Shown here: positions 49,861 to 63,500 of the stretch, piece after piece
How the letters are laid out: the number at the start of each line of letters is the position of its first letter
How positions within the stretch are numbered: the first letter of the stretch is position 1
DNA from: Limnomonas spitsbergensis
Lineage: Eukaryota; Chlorophyta; Chlorophyceae; Chlamydomonadales
Direction: 5' to 3'
DNA: 64,000 bases
Assembly: GCA_037349105.1 (NCBI GenBank)
Contig: JAYJMM010000079.1
Location: 1,364,001-1,428,000, forward strand
Notes under the pieces: generated by a model
Database searches by the model: none
What the model was told of the DNA's origin: nothing
Seen by the model: the letters and a program-made list of their open reading frames with translations, nothing else
Made by a program: the position numbers and the translations under genes

Positions 49861-51456
49861 CCACGGCTGCGTTGCAGTAGCAGAGCACGTGACGCCACCA
49901 GTCTCGTTGTTGCGGCTGGGACTGAATCTCCTCATTACCCCCCATCTGGCTGCTGACGTGGGCATCCCCACAGTCCGAAGCAGGTGTTGAAGCAGGTTAG
50001 ACTCCATGGAATCCCTCATGCCACCGCATGGGTGCATGCACTTACGGTGCGGTGAAGCCAAAGGCATCAATAAAAGGTCACTGTAAAGACACGCTCCTAC
50101 ACAAAGCGCAACAAGTAACGCACTGGGAAGGGGCCTGTCACTTAGGGGGTAGGGCAAGTCCCCCGACAACTGCAGTCGACCCTTGGGATGGGTTCTTTCA
50201 CCGCGATTTTTTTTATGTCATCCAGTGCTCAAGCACTTCAATCCGGAAGGAACTTTTGCTTCTTTTCTGTCGAACTTTTTGGGTGGAAAGGCTCCGTCCC
50301 GGCCGACCGCCCTTGTATGGGGGGACTCGACCGACCCCTTATGTGACAGGCCCCTTGCACTGTGCACTGGGCACCATTGTCCATTCTGCCTGGCATTGGC
50401 CAACTTGCGGATTTAATCAATACTGATTTGAGAATTCGAAACTTTTGATTTCATCAAATGAGCACAAGCCAAGGCGTAGCTTAATGAGACAAAGCAGCAG
50501 ATTACAGTGAGTGACCTATCAGACTCAGCATCTTCATCTAAAATTTGAAAAATGTCTGACACAACCACTACCGGTAAGAAGTGGTCATATGTAGGGGCAA
50601 AATCATGGCAGCATCCAAGACCCTAGTTTGCAGCAGGTTTGCAGCTGCTTGGACATGTCACACTAAATGGTCGCAATATCACTATTGGCCTGCCGGCAAT
50701 TGGAAAGTTCAAAGCTAGCAACAAAAGAAAGGGGGAAGAGATCAAAGCAGGGCCATGGAAAACCCTGATGCACAATCAATACCGGGATTCAGATTTTCTG
50801 ATGCTGTCGGCGGGCTAGCAGGCACAAATTCTGTAAACCTAAAACAGCCAAGCAAAATTTTAGAACATGACCGCCTACAGGTATCAGGCAATCTTTGAGA
50901 TTTTGCTTACTTGTTTCTTGAAGTCTTAAGAGAAAGACACCAGTGTATGAAAAATTGCGTCAGGCACATCATATGCACCAGGATAGGTATTGATTAACGA
51001 AGTGCTTTGATAGCGGCGCCTCTGTTTGCAAGCCAATCCCAACTTAACCTAAAACTACACTTAAGAGGAACCCTCACAAATCCAAAGTCTGTGAGATCAC
51101 GAGGAAATCTCATTTATCGAAAACTTCAATCAACGATGCACAAGCACAGGCAGCAGAATCATGCCAAATCCCCTCTACGTATTTCAGTGACAATGCGGAT
51201 GTGGCTTAGCAATATCCCCAACACTACCATGAGGTGTGTAGCTATATGCCTCCTCGTTTCCGACGGCCTTGCCACCCAGATCCACTGTAAATTACTCCCA
51301 AGCGGCAGCGCACACGCCACACGCCTAGCCCTAGGCCATGGTTCTCAACCTGCTTGAAGCGGCGAATGGAAGATGTCCCATCCTGAGCAGCCTCACCTGG
51401 TCTAACAGTCTAGCCTCCATTAATGCAGTTTGTTCCTCCATGGTAATGTTGAACCC
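49861..51456. other. Stretch without a recognisable gene
   Basis: Several open frames of 60-132 codons on both strands (for example 50028-50426 and 51007-51357 on plus) show no family motif and no plausible splice structure. The composition becomes AT-richer from 50400. Confidence 0.4.
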
Positions 51457-51857
51457 GCTGCTGCTATGACCCCGCTGCTGCTATGACCCCACTGCTGCTA
51501 TGACCCCGCTGCTGCTATGACCCCACTGCTGCTATGACCCCACTGTTGCTATGACCCCACTGTTGCTATTACTCTACTGCTGCTATGACTCCACTGCTGT
51601 TATGACCCCGCTGCTGCTATGACTCCACTGCTGTTATGACCCCGCTGCTGCTATGACTCCACTGCTGTTATGACCCCACTGCTGCTATGACCCCACTGTT
51701 GCTATTACTCTACTGCTGCTATGACTCCACTGCTGTTATGACCCCGCTGCTGCTATGACTCCACTGCTGTTATGACCCCGCTGCTGCTATGACTCCACTG
51801 CTGTTATGACCCCACTGCTGCAATGACCCCACTGCTGCTGTGACTCCACTGCTGCTA
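51457..51857. repeat. 15-bp tandem repeat CCNCTGCTGCTATGA, about 27 copies
   Basis: Units vary between CCGCTGCTGCTATGA, CCACTGCTGCTATGA and CCACTGCTGTTATGA; higher-order blocks of several units recur. TGA in each unit closes the plus frame. Confidence 0.95.
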
Positions 51858-52204
51858 ATGCGCCTCATCGCCTAGCTAATTGAGGCCCAGCTTGGGACAC
51901 CGTTGCTTGCTGCTGTACCTGCAATGCCGCCAGCTGGGGTAGCGCTCTCGGCGCACTCTGGATTGGCATACCCGATATATTCTAGAAAACTAAAAATCAA
52001 CTTAACTGATTGGAGCTGGCAGGTCATCTTCCTCACTGCATTTGCTGCTGCTTCTGGGGTACGGGTCACAGGACTATGGCTGCTCACTCGTACTTGCTGC
52101 GTGTGCAGCTCATACGGCCTGGTAGTTCTTGATAACACGGCCGTTGACAGGCTGAGTGGTCCTGTAGTTATAACCATAGGAAGCTGGAACGCACTGATCT
52201 GCAG

Positions 52205-52345
52205 TCATAAGGGTTCAGGGATGATATTTTGAATTTCAGTCACAAGGGTCCAGGGATGATATTTTGAAGTTCCGTCACAAGGGTCCAGTGTTCAGTGATG
52301 GTATTTTGAAGTTCCGTCACAAGGGTTTAGGGTTCAGTGATGCTG
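52205..52345. repeat. Short tandem repeat 'gtcacaagggt..agg..tga'
   Basis: Four imperfect copies of a 35-48-bp unit containing 'gtcacaagggtccag' and 'gatgatattttgaagttcc'. Confidence 0.8.
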
Positions 52346-52446
52346 TTTGAGTTGGGGGGTAGAATCGGAGTATCTGACTGATACAAAATCATGAGCAATG
52401 AATTGGCAGCAGGTATGCTAGCAATAGACCGGCTAGCATCATCAGT

Positions 52447-53697
52447 CTGCATGCATGCTGACGCATGCCGGGCCGATGTGCAGGGCAGATGCATGCCGGG
52501 CCGATGTGCAGGGCAGATGCATGCCGGGCCGATGTGCAGGGTAGATGCATGCCGGGCCGATGTGCAGGGCAGATGCATGCCGGGCCAATGTGCAGGGCAG
52601 ATGCATGCCGGGCCGATGTGCAGGGTAGATGCATGCCGGGTCGATGTGCAGGGTAGATGCATGCCGGGCCGATGTGCAGGGCAGATGCATGCCGGGCCGA
52701 TGTGCAGGGTAGATGCATGCCGGGCCGATGTGCAGGGCAGATGCAAGCCGGGCCGATGTGCAGGGCAGATGCATGCCGGGCCGATGTGCAGGGCAGATGC
52801 ATGCCGGGCCGATGTGCAGGGCAGATGCATGCCGGGCCGATGTGCAGGGCAGATGCATGCCGGGCCGATGTGCAGGGCAGATGCAAGCCGGGCCGATGTG
52901 CAGGGCAGATGCATGCCGGGCCGATGTGCAGGGCAGATGCATGCCGGGCCGATGTGCAGGGCAGATGCATGCCGGGCCGATGTGCAGGGCAGATGCATGC
53001 CGGGCCGATGTGCAGGGCAGATGCATGCCGGGCCGATGTGCAGGGTAGATGCATGCCGGGCCGATGTGCAGGGCAGATGCAAGCCGGGCCGATGTGCAGG
53101 GCAGATGCATGCCGGGCCGATGTGCAGGGCAGATGCATGCCGGGCCGATGTGCAGGGCAGATGCATGCCGGGCCGATGTGCAGGGTAGATGCATGCCGGG
53201 CCGATGTGCAGGGCAGATGCATGCCGGGCCGATGTGCAGGGCAGATGCATGCCGGGCCGATGTGCAGGGCAGATGCATGCCGGGCCGATGTGCAGGGTAG
53301 ATGTATGCCGGGCCGATGTGCAGGGCAGATGCAAGCCGGGCCGATGTGCAGGGCAGATGCATGCCGGACGATGTGCAGGGCAGATGCATGCCGGGCCGAT
53401 GTGCAGGGCAGATGCATGCCGGGCCGATGTGCAGGGCAGATGCATGCCAGGCCGATGTGCAGGGCAGATGCATGCCGGGCCGATGTGCAGGGCAGATGCA
53501 TGCCGGGCCGATGTGCAGGGCAGATGCATGCCGGGCCGATGTGCAGGGCAGATGCAAGCCGGGCCGATGTGCAGGGCAGATGCATGCCGGGCCGATGTGC
53601 AGGGCAGATGCATGCCGGGCCGATGTGCAGGGCAGATGCATGCCGGGCCGATGTGCAGGGCAGATGCATGCCGGGCCGATGTGCAGGGCAGATGCAT
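52447..53697. repeat. 28-bp satellite, about 44 copies
   Basis: Unit CAGGGCAGATGCATGCCG + GGCCGATGTG (28 bp) with variants GTAGATG, GCAAGCC and one deletion near 53368. Because 28 is not a multiple of 3 and the unit has no stop on either strand in the used frames, several reading frames of 158-461 codons appear on both strands; all are artefacts. Confidence 0.97.
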
Positions 53698-54538
53698 CAG
53701 CCTGGCTAGCATCGGCAGTCCAAGGAAACAGTGTGCTCCCTAAAGCAACTTTTTGTTACAAGAATACAAAGTGTTGATGTTACGATGTATTTCTATTCTC
53801 CAGCTCTCCTAGATAAAAATACTTACAATGATCGGTCGATCCAAGCTCCACTGCCATGCGGCGTGCAATTGGCTCCTCCTGGCCGGCAAAGCTGGATCGC
53901 TTGCTCTCGACGTTGCTTGGGTTGAAAAAGCTGATGTGGGCCATGTCGCGGCTGCATGCAACAGGTCAGGAACACACGCATTCCAGCTGAGGTATGATCA
54001 AATGAGAGGGAAGAGGGTTGGCGATTCGGAAGAGCATGTGAGTGAGGCACTTTGTTTGATTTGATGGTGGGTAGTGGCGAGGGCACAGATTACACTTCCC
54101 CTGTTCATCTGCGCCCACCCGATCATACCGTTTATCACACTCCTTGTCTTACTCATCAATTCCAATTTGGATTCTGCAAGGCCTGTGGCAGAGGGTGCCT
54201 ATTGCAGCAAGCCCTGCTGTCTGGGCCATCGGCCGGCCAGGGTTTTGGACCATCAGTCCAGTGTGTGGTAGCTGCCCGGCTACTTGCTAATGATAGTCAT
54301 GAGCTCTCTAATATTAACATTCCTTTATCCTGGACTAGGCAATGCAGATGCTGCAAAAGATCATCAAAGTCATGTGCGTCAGCATGCGAGCTGCAAATCA
54401 AGTGTTTGTATAAAGACATGAGGCCCCATTGCCCCAAGCAGCCCTGCCCCAAGCTTATGTACATAGGGATGGCACGGACGAAGCGCTGGCAAGGTTTCTG
54501 AAGTCCCTCTGGAAAGGTGAAGTTAAGTGGCAGAACAC
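53698..54538. other. 3' flank of the carbonic anhydrase gene
   Basis: No recognisable gene. A Cys-rich plus-strand frame (54052-54501, 149 codons) lies antisense to the probable 3' UTR and has no family match. On the minus strand TGTAA occurs at 54090-54094, 445 bp after the carbonic anhydrase stop, a possible poly(A) signal. Confidence 0.4.
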
Positions 54539-57500
54539 CTACTTGCTGGGTGCGTGCGTGTGGTCGTGGGAGTGGGAATGGTGGGCGGATTTTAACATCC
54601 TGCGGCCATAATTAAGCCCGTCACCCGCCGACAGCTCGCAGTCCTTGAAGCAGACGAGCTCGAAGTACTTATCAAGCTGCGAGGAGGCAAAAATAAAACG
54701 CATAACGCAACATCAATTGAAACAGCTGAAGCTGAGTTGATAAATTGATTTATTTTGTGTGCTTGATTTCAAAAGGGCCACATTGTTACTTCTTCACAGC
54801 CCCATCCACTGCCAATTCAAAGGTGCATAAGCTAAAATCCAGTAAGATCACGGCCAGGAGCCGGAGAAACCTGGTGCAACAAGCCCGGTGCCTGGGCCAC
54901 TGGCTCATATAGTGATAGCCTCCTAGGCGAGCAAGGAGGCGTCTGCATCGGCCCAATCTTGACCACCCAGCGCTCTGCCGAAGGTGGTACGGCACACATG
55001 AAATATTGATATCAGGCCTTGGCACCTGATCCCCTCTCACCTGCTCCCTTCCGATGGGCACTGGTGTGGCGAACACGTGCCACAAGAGTCCCTCAGTGCA
55101 TGGCGGAGTGGTCAGGCTGCCGGAATATTGCATGTACTGCCCCAGGCCTTTTTCGGGCAGCAAGGCCTCCAGATCGAACACAATGCCAGCATCCACCTTG
55201 GTCACAACCTGAGGACAGGATTCAAACAGCGGTTGTAAAGTAAAATGAACCTCAAAAGCAACTGCATTTCAAGCATCATGCAAGCATCAAATCTGGTTAG
55301 GGATGCACTGGCAGCAGGGGTATGGATGTGACAGAATGCTCAAATTAACATGACATGTTCCACATAATTTTAAATTCAAATATTTTTATTAGACTAAACA
55401 AGGGCCAAGCGAAGCTTCCTACTGGTATTTCGTCCCTTTTGCTTCCTGAAAAACTTATTTTGAATCACAGTTGACAGTGGTCAAATCTTCTATTGAATAC
55501 TAGGCAGTGCACCTGTTCAGCCAGTCTTTTAAAGTGGGCGTGTGTGGAAAACCCGCTTATGGCCATGCGCTCATGCAAAACATGGCGTTCACTGCCATGG
55601 ATTTCATGGCAGCATGCATAGCAGAAAACGCACGCTGCTGCAGCCCTTTGCCCTCGCTCTATCAGGACACGTCCAAGTGTAAATAATGTCAGATAGAAGC
55701 CTGTAAGGATAAATCGTGACCACAGACTCACCCCCTCGTGTTCACTAGCAAACTCGAGGATGGGGTCCAAAAGCCGATTGTTCTCTTCAACCTGGAGTTA
55801 CAGAATAGAAGGGAGGTGAAATTTGAGGGCAGCGAAAACACAAAAAATGGGTATGTGGATTAAAACGAAGTGGGGAAACTTCACAGTACCGGAGGCAGGC
55901 GGGGAGGCAGGGGGGGAGGCAGGCTAGGAGGAGGCAGGCGAGGAGGTGGCAGGCGAGAAGGCAGGCCAAGCTGCAGGCGAGGATGAGGCACGCAAGGAGA
56001 CAGGTGAGAAGGCACGCGGGGTGACAGGCAGGGGTGCATACATAGAGGCAGGCGAGGAGGCAGGCAGGTCTGCAGGCGGAGAGGAGGCAGGTGAGGAGGC
56101 AGGTGAGGAGGCAGGGCGGGGAGGCACACATTGAGGCAGGCGATTAGGCAGGCAGATCTGCAGGCAGAGAGGAGGCAGGCAATAAGGCAGACCGGGAGGA
56201 GGCAGGCGAGGAGGCAGGTGAGGAGGCAGGCAGGGACACAGGCAGGGGTGCATACGTAGAGGCAGGCGAGGAGGAGGCAGGCGAGTAGGCAGGTGAGGAG
56301 GCAGGCAGGGGTGCACACGTAGAGGCAGGCGAGGAGGCAGGCAGGGCTGCAGGCCAGGAGAAGACAGGCAGGGAGGAGGCAGGCAAGGAGGCAGGGCGGG
56401 GAGGCAGGCAGGGTTGCACACGTAGAGGCAGGCGAGTAGGCAAGCAGGGCTGCAGGCGGGGAGGAGGCAGGTGAGGATGCAGGCAGGGGTGCACTCGTAG
56501 AGGCAGGCGAGTAGGCAAGCAGGGCTGCAGGCGGGGAGGAGGCAGGTGAGGATGCAGGCAGGGGTGCACTCGTAGAGGCAGGCGAGGAGGCAAGCAGGGC
56601 TGCAGGCGAGAAGGAGGCAGGCGGGGAGGAGGAGGTAGGCAAGGAGGCAGGTGGGGAGGAGGAGGCAGGCGAGGAGGCAGGTAGGGCTGCAGGCGGAGAG
56701 GGGGCAAGCGGGGAGGCAGGCGAGTAGGTAGGCAGGGCATCAGGCGGGGAGGGGGCAAGCGGGGAGGCAGGCGAGTAGGCAGGTAAGGCTGCAGGCGGGG
56801 GGGGGGGTTGGAAGCGGGGAGGCAGGCAAGTAGACAGGTAAGGCTGCAGGCGGGGAGGGGGCAAGCGGGGAGGCAGGCGAGTAGGCAGGTAAGGCTGCAG
56901 GCGGGGAGGAGGCAGGCTAGGAGGAGGCAGGCGGGGAGGCAGGCGAGGCGTCAGGGAGGAGGGAGGCATGGAGGGGGCAGGCGAGTAGGCATACAGGGCT
57001 GCAAGCGAGGAGGAGGCAGGCGAGGAGGCAGGTGGGGAGGCAGGCGAGGAGGCAGGCGAGGAGGCAGGCATGGAGGCAGGTCGGGCTGCAGGCGCGGAGG
57101 AGGCAGGCAAGCAGGCAGGCAAGGAGGCAGGCAGAGGTGCGCGAGAGGTGGCAGGTGAGGAGGCAGGCGAGGAGGAGGTAGGCTGGCCTGCAGGCCAGGA
57201 AGCAGGTCGGGCAGCAGGGGAGGAGGCAGGCAAAGAAGCAGGCAGGTGAATAGGCAAGCAGGGATCAGAGAGGGGCATGTCATTAAATACCGTCTTTTCT
57301 GGTGGACTAAACGGCGTAGATAAATCTCTTTCCCTTTCAGGAAATATTTGTATTTTCTCATTTTTTGTGTCATGTAACACTAGATTTCCATGTCAGCCCT
57401 GTGTCTGCCGCCTGAAACAGGCTGCAACTAGGCAGATTATGACCAAGCCTTGATTGACCCCCTTGCAGCCAACGTCCCGGGCAGCAGGCGTCCTGTCACA

Positions 57501-60500
57501 CATAGGTCGGCAAGCCATACGTCGGGTTGCAGCTGAAGTGTCCTAGCATAAGCAATAATGCTCCCAGCTCCTTCCACAGGTCCAAGAGGGAAGCATGAGG
57601 GCCCAAGAAACAGGGGTTTTCAACTTGCACCTGCATTGTGTAGGACTTGTGGCTGAATTTTGCTAAACTGTAGATGATTTGTTTGTTGAATTGTAGCTGA
57701 ATTACAACTGACTTGTAACAGGATTGTAGCTGAATCGTCTCAAACAAAGAAATGCGCAGTTGCGCACCCACCTCCATGAACAGGATGCCAGTGACCATGT
57801 AGCACACTGGATCACATCCGTTCATCTCAGACTTGGGGATGGTGTGGACGATGTGCAGCTCCAGAGCGGCCTTGAAGCCTAAGCAAGGAAAAGAGGACAC
57901 CCAGGTTAGGCAGCAGACAGACAGAGGGGCTCTTCATACTTGAGGACGGTGTGGACAATGTGCAGCTCCAGGGTCGCCTTGTAGCCTAGACAAGGAAAAT
58001 AGTACACCCAGGTTAGGCAGCAGACAGACAGAGGGGAGTTCATACTTGAAGATTGTGTGGACAATGTGCAGCTCCAGGGCTGCCTTGTAGCCTAGACAAG
58101 GAAAATAGTACACCAAGGTTAGGCAGCAGACAGACGGAGGGGAATTCATACTTGAAGATTGTGTGGACAATGTGCAGCTCCAGGGCCGCCTTGTAGCGTA
58201 AGCAAGGAACATATATCACCAGGAGTTAGGCAGCAGACAGATAGACAGAGGGGCTCTTCATACTTGGGGATGGTGTGGACAATGTGCAGCTCCAGGGCCG
58301 CCTTGTAGCCTATACCAGGGGTTTAAAGAGGAGAGATTATTCAGCCGCCCAGGCGCCCATCTCTTCTACCTGCAGAAATAAATAAATAAAATTGCGCCCC
58401 ACAGGGTCGTGAGATTTAAGGAACAACACGGCATGGGCCGAGGCCTCATCCGCGCATCTGCAACAAAGTGCTCGTATGCGGTGTGGCAGTGGACTGAACA
58501 TCGGTTGTCAAGTGATTGCCTTCACCCGCACCAGAGAGATCCGATGCAATCGGAGATTGGGCATGCGAGCGGTAAGCTGAAGTGATGCTGCTCATGACAT
58601 ATCCTTCACATGGCCTGTATCACCCTCACCTGCAACGGAGTGTTTCGAGTGCAGTTACTACATACCTCCATAGTGGAGGGTTGGAGGATGAAGCTGCTGC
58701 CGTGAAAACCCCCATGCAAAAGCGGTGCAGCCTATTCTTCACCTCCAGCTAAGTAACTAACATGGCCTGCATCACCCTCACATGCAATGGAGTGTTCGGA
58801 CGAGGTGTGGAAGTGGACAAGGTGTAGCCTGCACACGAAACTAAGCAGGCAACATAAATATGAGCGGTGCAGCCTATTCCGTATACTTTTTAATCCTTAC
58901 CCCTTAACTTAACAAAGCACGCAACACCCTCACCTGCAACGGAGTGTTCGGACGCAGTGTGGAAGTGGAACTGAATGGGCTTCGCCCTCGCATGGAAGAC
59001 TACGTCGGACTCTGTCATCGACAGGACATCCGTCACCGTGGAGTTGGGTAGGCCTGGAAACAGCAAGTGTGAAATGTATGACATATGTTCCACACACTTT
59101 TAATACCTCATCGCCCTCTTTCATTGACAGGACATCCGTCACCGTTGAGTTGGCTAGGCCTGCAAACAGCAAGTGTGAAAGGAGTGATATAGCATCAAGG
59201 CCGTCCACACTTTCAACACCTCGTTAGACTCATCCAGTATAGAAAGAGAGGTCATGCACGAGTGAGTGGAGTTGGACAGGCCTGCCTGTTGTAAGAGTAC
59301 AACATTATCCACTGCACAGGGTGCTTCAGCTACAATTCAGCTACATTGTGCAGGGCTCTGCCGCTCTGTTCAAGCAGGCCGTGCTATTTGGGCTCGCATC
59401 CACAGACCGGTGAAGATTTGGTCTCCCAACTATGGCCGCCCATCTGCCAAAGATTGTCCAGTGATCACACAAATAAAGACTGACATAGAGAGGAAAATAT
59501 GGACAAGTGTGAAGATGAAAACCCTCGCACAAATCCTCCGTCCCCACCTTTGAATGGCACCCTCACGCTGCTGAGGTAGTTGCTAGTCCATTGGACCTGC
59601 GGGGGCCACACCAAACAGAGGTTGTTTAGGACGACATGGCCACAGCGCAGGCATAACCAGGCCTATGGCCAGGGCAACAGGGTGCAGCAAAATCAGCTAT
59701 GGTAGTCGCTGGTCCATTAGACCTGCAGACGCCATGCCTAGCAGAGGTCATAGAGGACGGCTCGGCCACAGCCTTGTCACATCAAGGCCAATGGCAAGGG
59801 TAACAGGGTGCAGCAGAATCTGCCACTGATCGGCAAACACTGCTCAATATTTAAAAAACACATGTTGAGTCCTGTGACTCCTCTCTTTCAGCAGGGTTAT
59901 TCCCCACCCCTTCACACACACACACACACACCTGAATGGCATGATCAGTGTTCATACCTGAATGGTGTGACAATTGTTCACACCTGGAAGGTGACACCAT
60001 TGTTCATACCTGGATGGTGTGCCCGTTGTTGATGACCGACACATCAGTGCCATTGGAGACGATGGGTGGGTATAACCACTTGGTGCGCAGCGTCTTGGGG
60101 GCAGCCTCACCTACATCAGGGGGGGGGTAGGCGTTTTGAGACAATATCAGGGTGCCAGGGTTCACTTCGCATGGGTGGGTACCACTTCAAAATGAGGCGT
60201 GCGTGTGCTGCATGTTTGGGGGGCTGAGTGTAAGTCACTCAGACAGTCCCCGCTCATACAGCGTGAGGCTTGTGCGGCCCGTGTGTTTTGTTGTTACACA
60301 GTTGACGCAACCACCCACAGCCTTTTGCGAAAGGGCCAGGCAGAGCGAACCGGGGAGAAACCAGAAAACGAGGAGCGAAAGGCACCAGAGACCAAAGCAA
60401 AGCACAAGCAACAGAAACGACAGACAAACCACGACCACCACAAACAGACCGACAGGGACCCAACACAAAGAACACAGTGTGTGTTACTTCAAAGTGAGGT

Positions 60501-63500
60501 GGTTGCATGTGTCACCTGTCTCCGGCCCCAGGTGGAAGTCGATGGGGCTCTGATGCTCGCCAGACATACAGCCCCATGTGGAGTTGCTGCCATCACTGTT
60601 GACGTTGTGGCCGTTCCTAGATAGACAGGGTTTGGGGTTCAGGGTTTAGGGTGGCATGTAAAGAGTGGCGAGAATTCATCAGGTGGGTATTCGTTGAGCA
60701 AGCAGCTGCCGTCACTGTTGACGCTGTGGCCGTTCGTGGACGGGATGCATGGCGTGTAAAAAGCGACAAGGATTCAACATCAGGGCATTTGTTGAGAAAG
60801 CATTTAGCAGATAAGACCTGCCTATACCCAGGCGGCATTGGCAGGCGGGTATTGTCCAGGGGAATATTTCAGCTGCCGGCATCCTCGCATGTGCTGTGGT
60901 TGGTTCCCAGAGCTAATAGTATATAGATAAATGAATAAATCATGCGCCATAAAGCATGCATAAAAAAGCCACCCGTTTGGGTGTAGCATTGGGCAGGCCA
61001 CCATGCAACTCATGTTTAGCCGGCCTCACTCTTCCCTCAGTCTTAAGCGGTCAGCCGCATCATCTATGCTTGTGCACTGATTGTTCATAATTGAAGGCAT
61101 GGCATCAAAAGCACTGCACTCCAGTGCAGGGTCAGGGGGCGGTTACCAAGTAGCGGTCGGTTGCCCAGGCAGGGTTGCCCACGCAGGGTCGGTGGCCAAG
61201 TAGCATTCGCTAAATATTGGGACGGACCTGACCACCTCGTACAGCCAATGGGCAGCCAATACAGGCTGATTGGGACATCGTTTGGCCGGCCTCAGCCAGG
61301 GGCCCAAGCAGCAGAGGGGCACCTGGCCTTGGGCTCACATGTTGCTGAAATGTAGCTGAAGCAGCCTAGAATCACAGATGCCTCTCTTTTCACAAGTGGA
61401 GAGGTAGGCAGACAAGAGGCTGGATCAAGTTGACACTGACCAATCGTTTACAGTGAATTCGCACCGGTTGGTCGCAACCCTAAAACCTTATCTGGACCCT
61501 CACCAATCGTTTCCAATGAAGTCATAGGTCCAGCCTGTCCCCTTCGGATGCGTTGCCTGAGAAGAACACGAGGAGGGGACAGGGGTCGGTACGCAGAGGA
61601 AAAGGGTTAGTAAGTGTAACATGAAAGAAAAATACCGGAATATATACCGGTATGGTGGAAAAAAGCTTCAAACCAAACGTAGTACTGCTGGGGGAGGAAG
61701 AAAGCTACCCTACAGGCTACAGAGGCTACAGGCTGCAGAGGCTTCACGCAACGTGGTACTGAAGGGGGAAGAAGAAGGCTACCCCACAGGCTATCGAAAA
61801 GTCACTGCGCTTGGAGCCTCTGACAAGACATGCGAGGTTCGCTGGTGTGGAATATGCAAGCACTCTTGAGTTCCAGAGTTACTTGGAATGCGCGCCAGAC
61901 CACATGTGGGGGGCTGCTGTGCCGCCTTTAATGGAGCTGGCTGGGACCTTTTTGTGACTGGCCTGTTGCTGGTAGCCCAGGCACTTCACCCTCCCGGCCA
62001 TAAACTGAGATGTAGCTCGTCTCAAGGGGATAGAACGATTTAACATGAATAAAATTCGAAGGTGCAGTGGCTGCAGTGTAGCTGAAATGCGCCAGCGGAA
62101 AGACGGGAAACAGTGTTGGGTATAGTGTTGGGCGGTGTGCTAACATGCCCACAAAGGCACCTTGCGGAGGGGGCCTTTGGAATGGAATTCTGGAGGGTCA
62201 AGAGGCATGCGAAATGGCTGAGCATATGGAGATCATGAAACACCAGTCATGGCCAGCCGTGGCGATCATCACACTAAGATTGCAGGGGATATTTTGAAGA
62301 GTTTTGAGTTCTGAACGGTCGAGAGATATGCAAGGTTGCTGATCAATTTTATGCCGTGTGCCTTAACCATCCTTGGTAGGAGGAGGGATGGAACTCTATC
62401 AACCCATGCGGGACCAAGAGTGGAATACATGCCATGGGCGGTACTTGTACATTCCTTGTGGGAGCCATGTGTGGATGGGACCAAGGGTGAAGATCTGATA
62501 GCCCATGCATGTGGGATCTTGGGTAAAAAGTCAGCTGTCGAGGAGGGCCCCATGCGCTCCCATTTTTTTGTGTGTGTTAGCGTCTCAGGTTTCTAGGGTT
62601 GGGCGGCCGGTCTCACACCTTGTAAAGTCACAGCAAAATGGGTAAAACACTGGGTGCTCTAGGCGAATCTCATGCAACCCATGGGTGGCTCATGAATATC
62701 GGTGGTAGAGTCCGTGCGCCTGTTCTTCCAGTTTGTGCAGCTTGTGGCCCTTAAATGCAGGCGGATATGCTGACGCGGCAACATCAATTAGGACAGCGTT
62801 AGAGGCGTGGGGGGGGGCGTTGAGCCCCCATAAAAGCATGGCAGCACGGGGCAGTTACATCGCCAAATTGACGGGACGGGAGGCGACAAGATGAGGTGTC
62901 ACATGATCTACAGGAATGCATGAAGGGGCGACATATCACCCCACGGCCTGGTTACTAATGCGCACCGATATCAAATGAGCATCTAGCCTCCCCTCGCTCG
63001 CTCTCCACATGCGAGGGGAGGCTAGATGCCGATTGGTATTCGGTGATGGACTGGCCCCCATAGTCCCAGTGCGAGCCGACATGAGGACCGCCGAAGGCAG
63101 AGGAAGATGCAGTCGTATTATGATAAACAGTCATTGATTGGTGACGCTCCTTGCCCGAACACGACAACACGTACATGCGATGAGCATCGACGAAGTTCAC
63201 AACGATCGATGCTCAGAGCTTCAGTTCAGACGGGACTTCATCCCAGGTTTCGGACAGCGGCAAGATGTGAGATCAGAGTTTACAATCGTATACCCAGGAT
63301 AAGCAAATTGTGTACTGATGCGCCCACAAGTTCATCACATTGAGCGACACTCAGCAAGAATCGTAGACATTCGGCTAATCGGTTTCCAGATGTCGAAAAC
63401 ATACAGAGCAGCACGCAGCCGATGACACACTGCATGCTGATGGCAGTAGCTGGCTGGGGACGAGCTTGTATTTACACAAGTACGCACATACGTTGATTGC

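Noticed and set aside
52327..53712. Open frames of up to 461 codons on both strands
   Set aside because: Products of the 28-bp satellite; identical content in several frames and both strands.
55881..57380. Minus-strand frame of 499 codons, rich in Pro, Ala, Ser, Leu and Cys
   Set aside because: Purine-rich intronic minisatellite of the carbonic anhydrase gene read from the pyrimidine strand.
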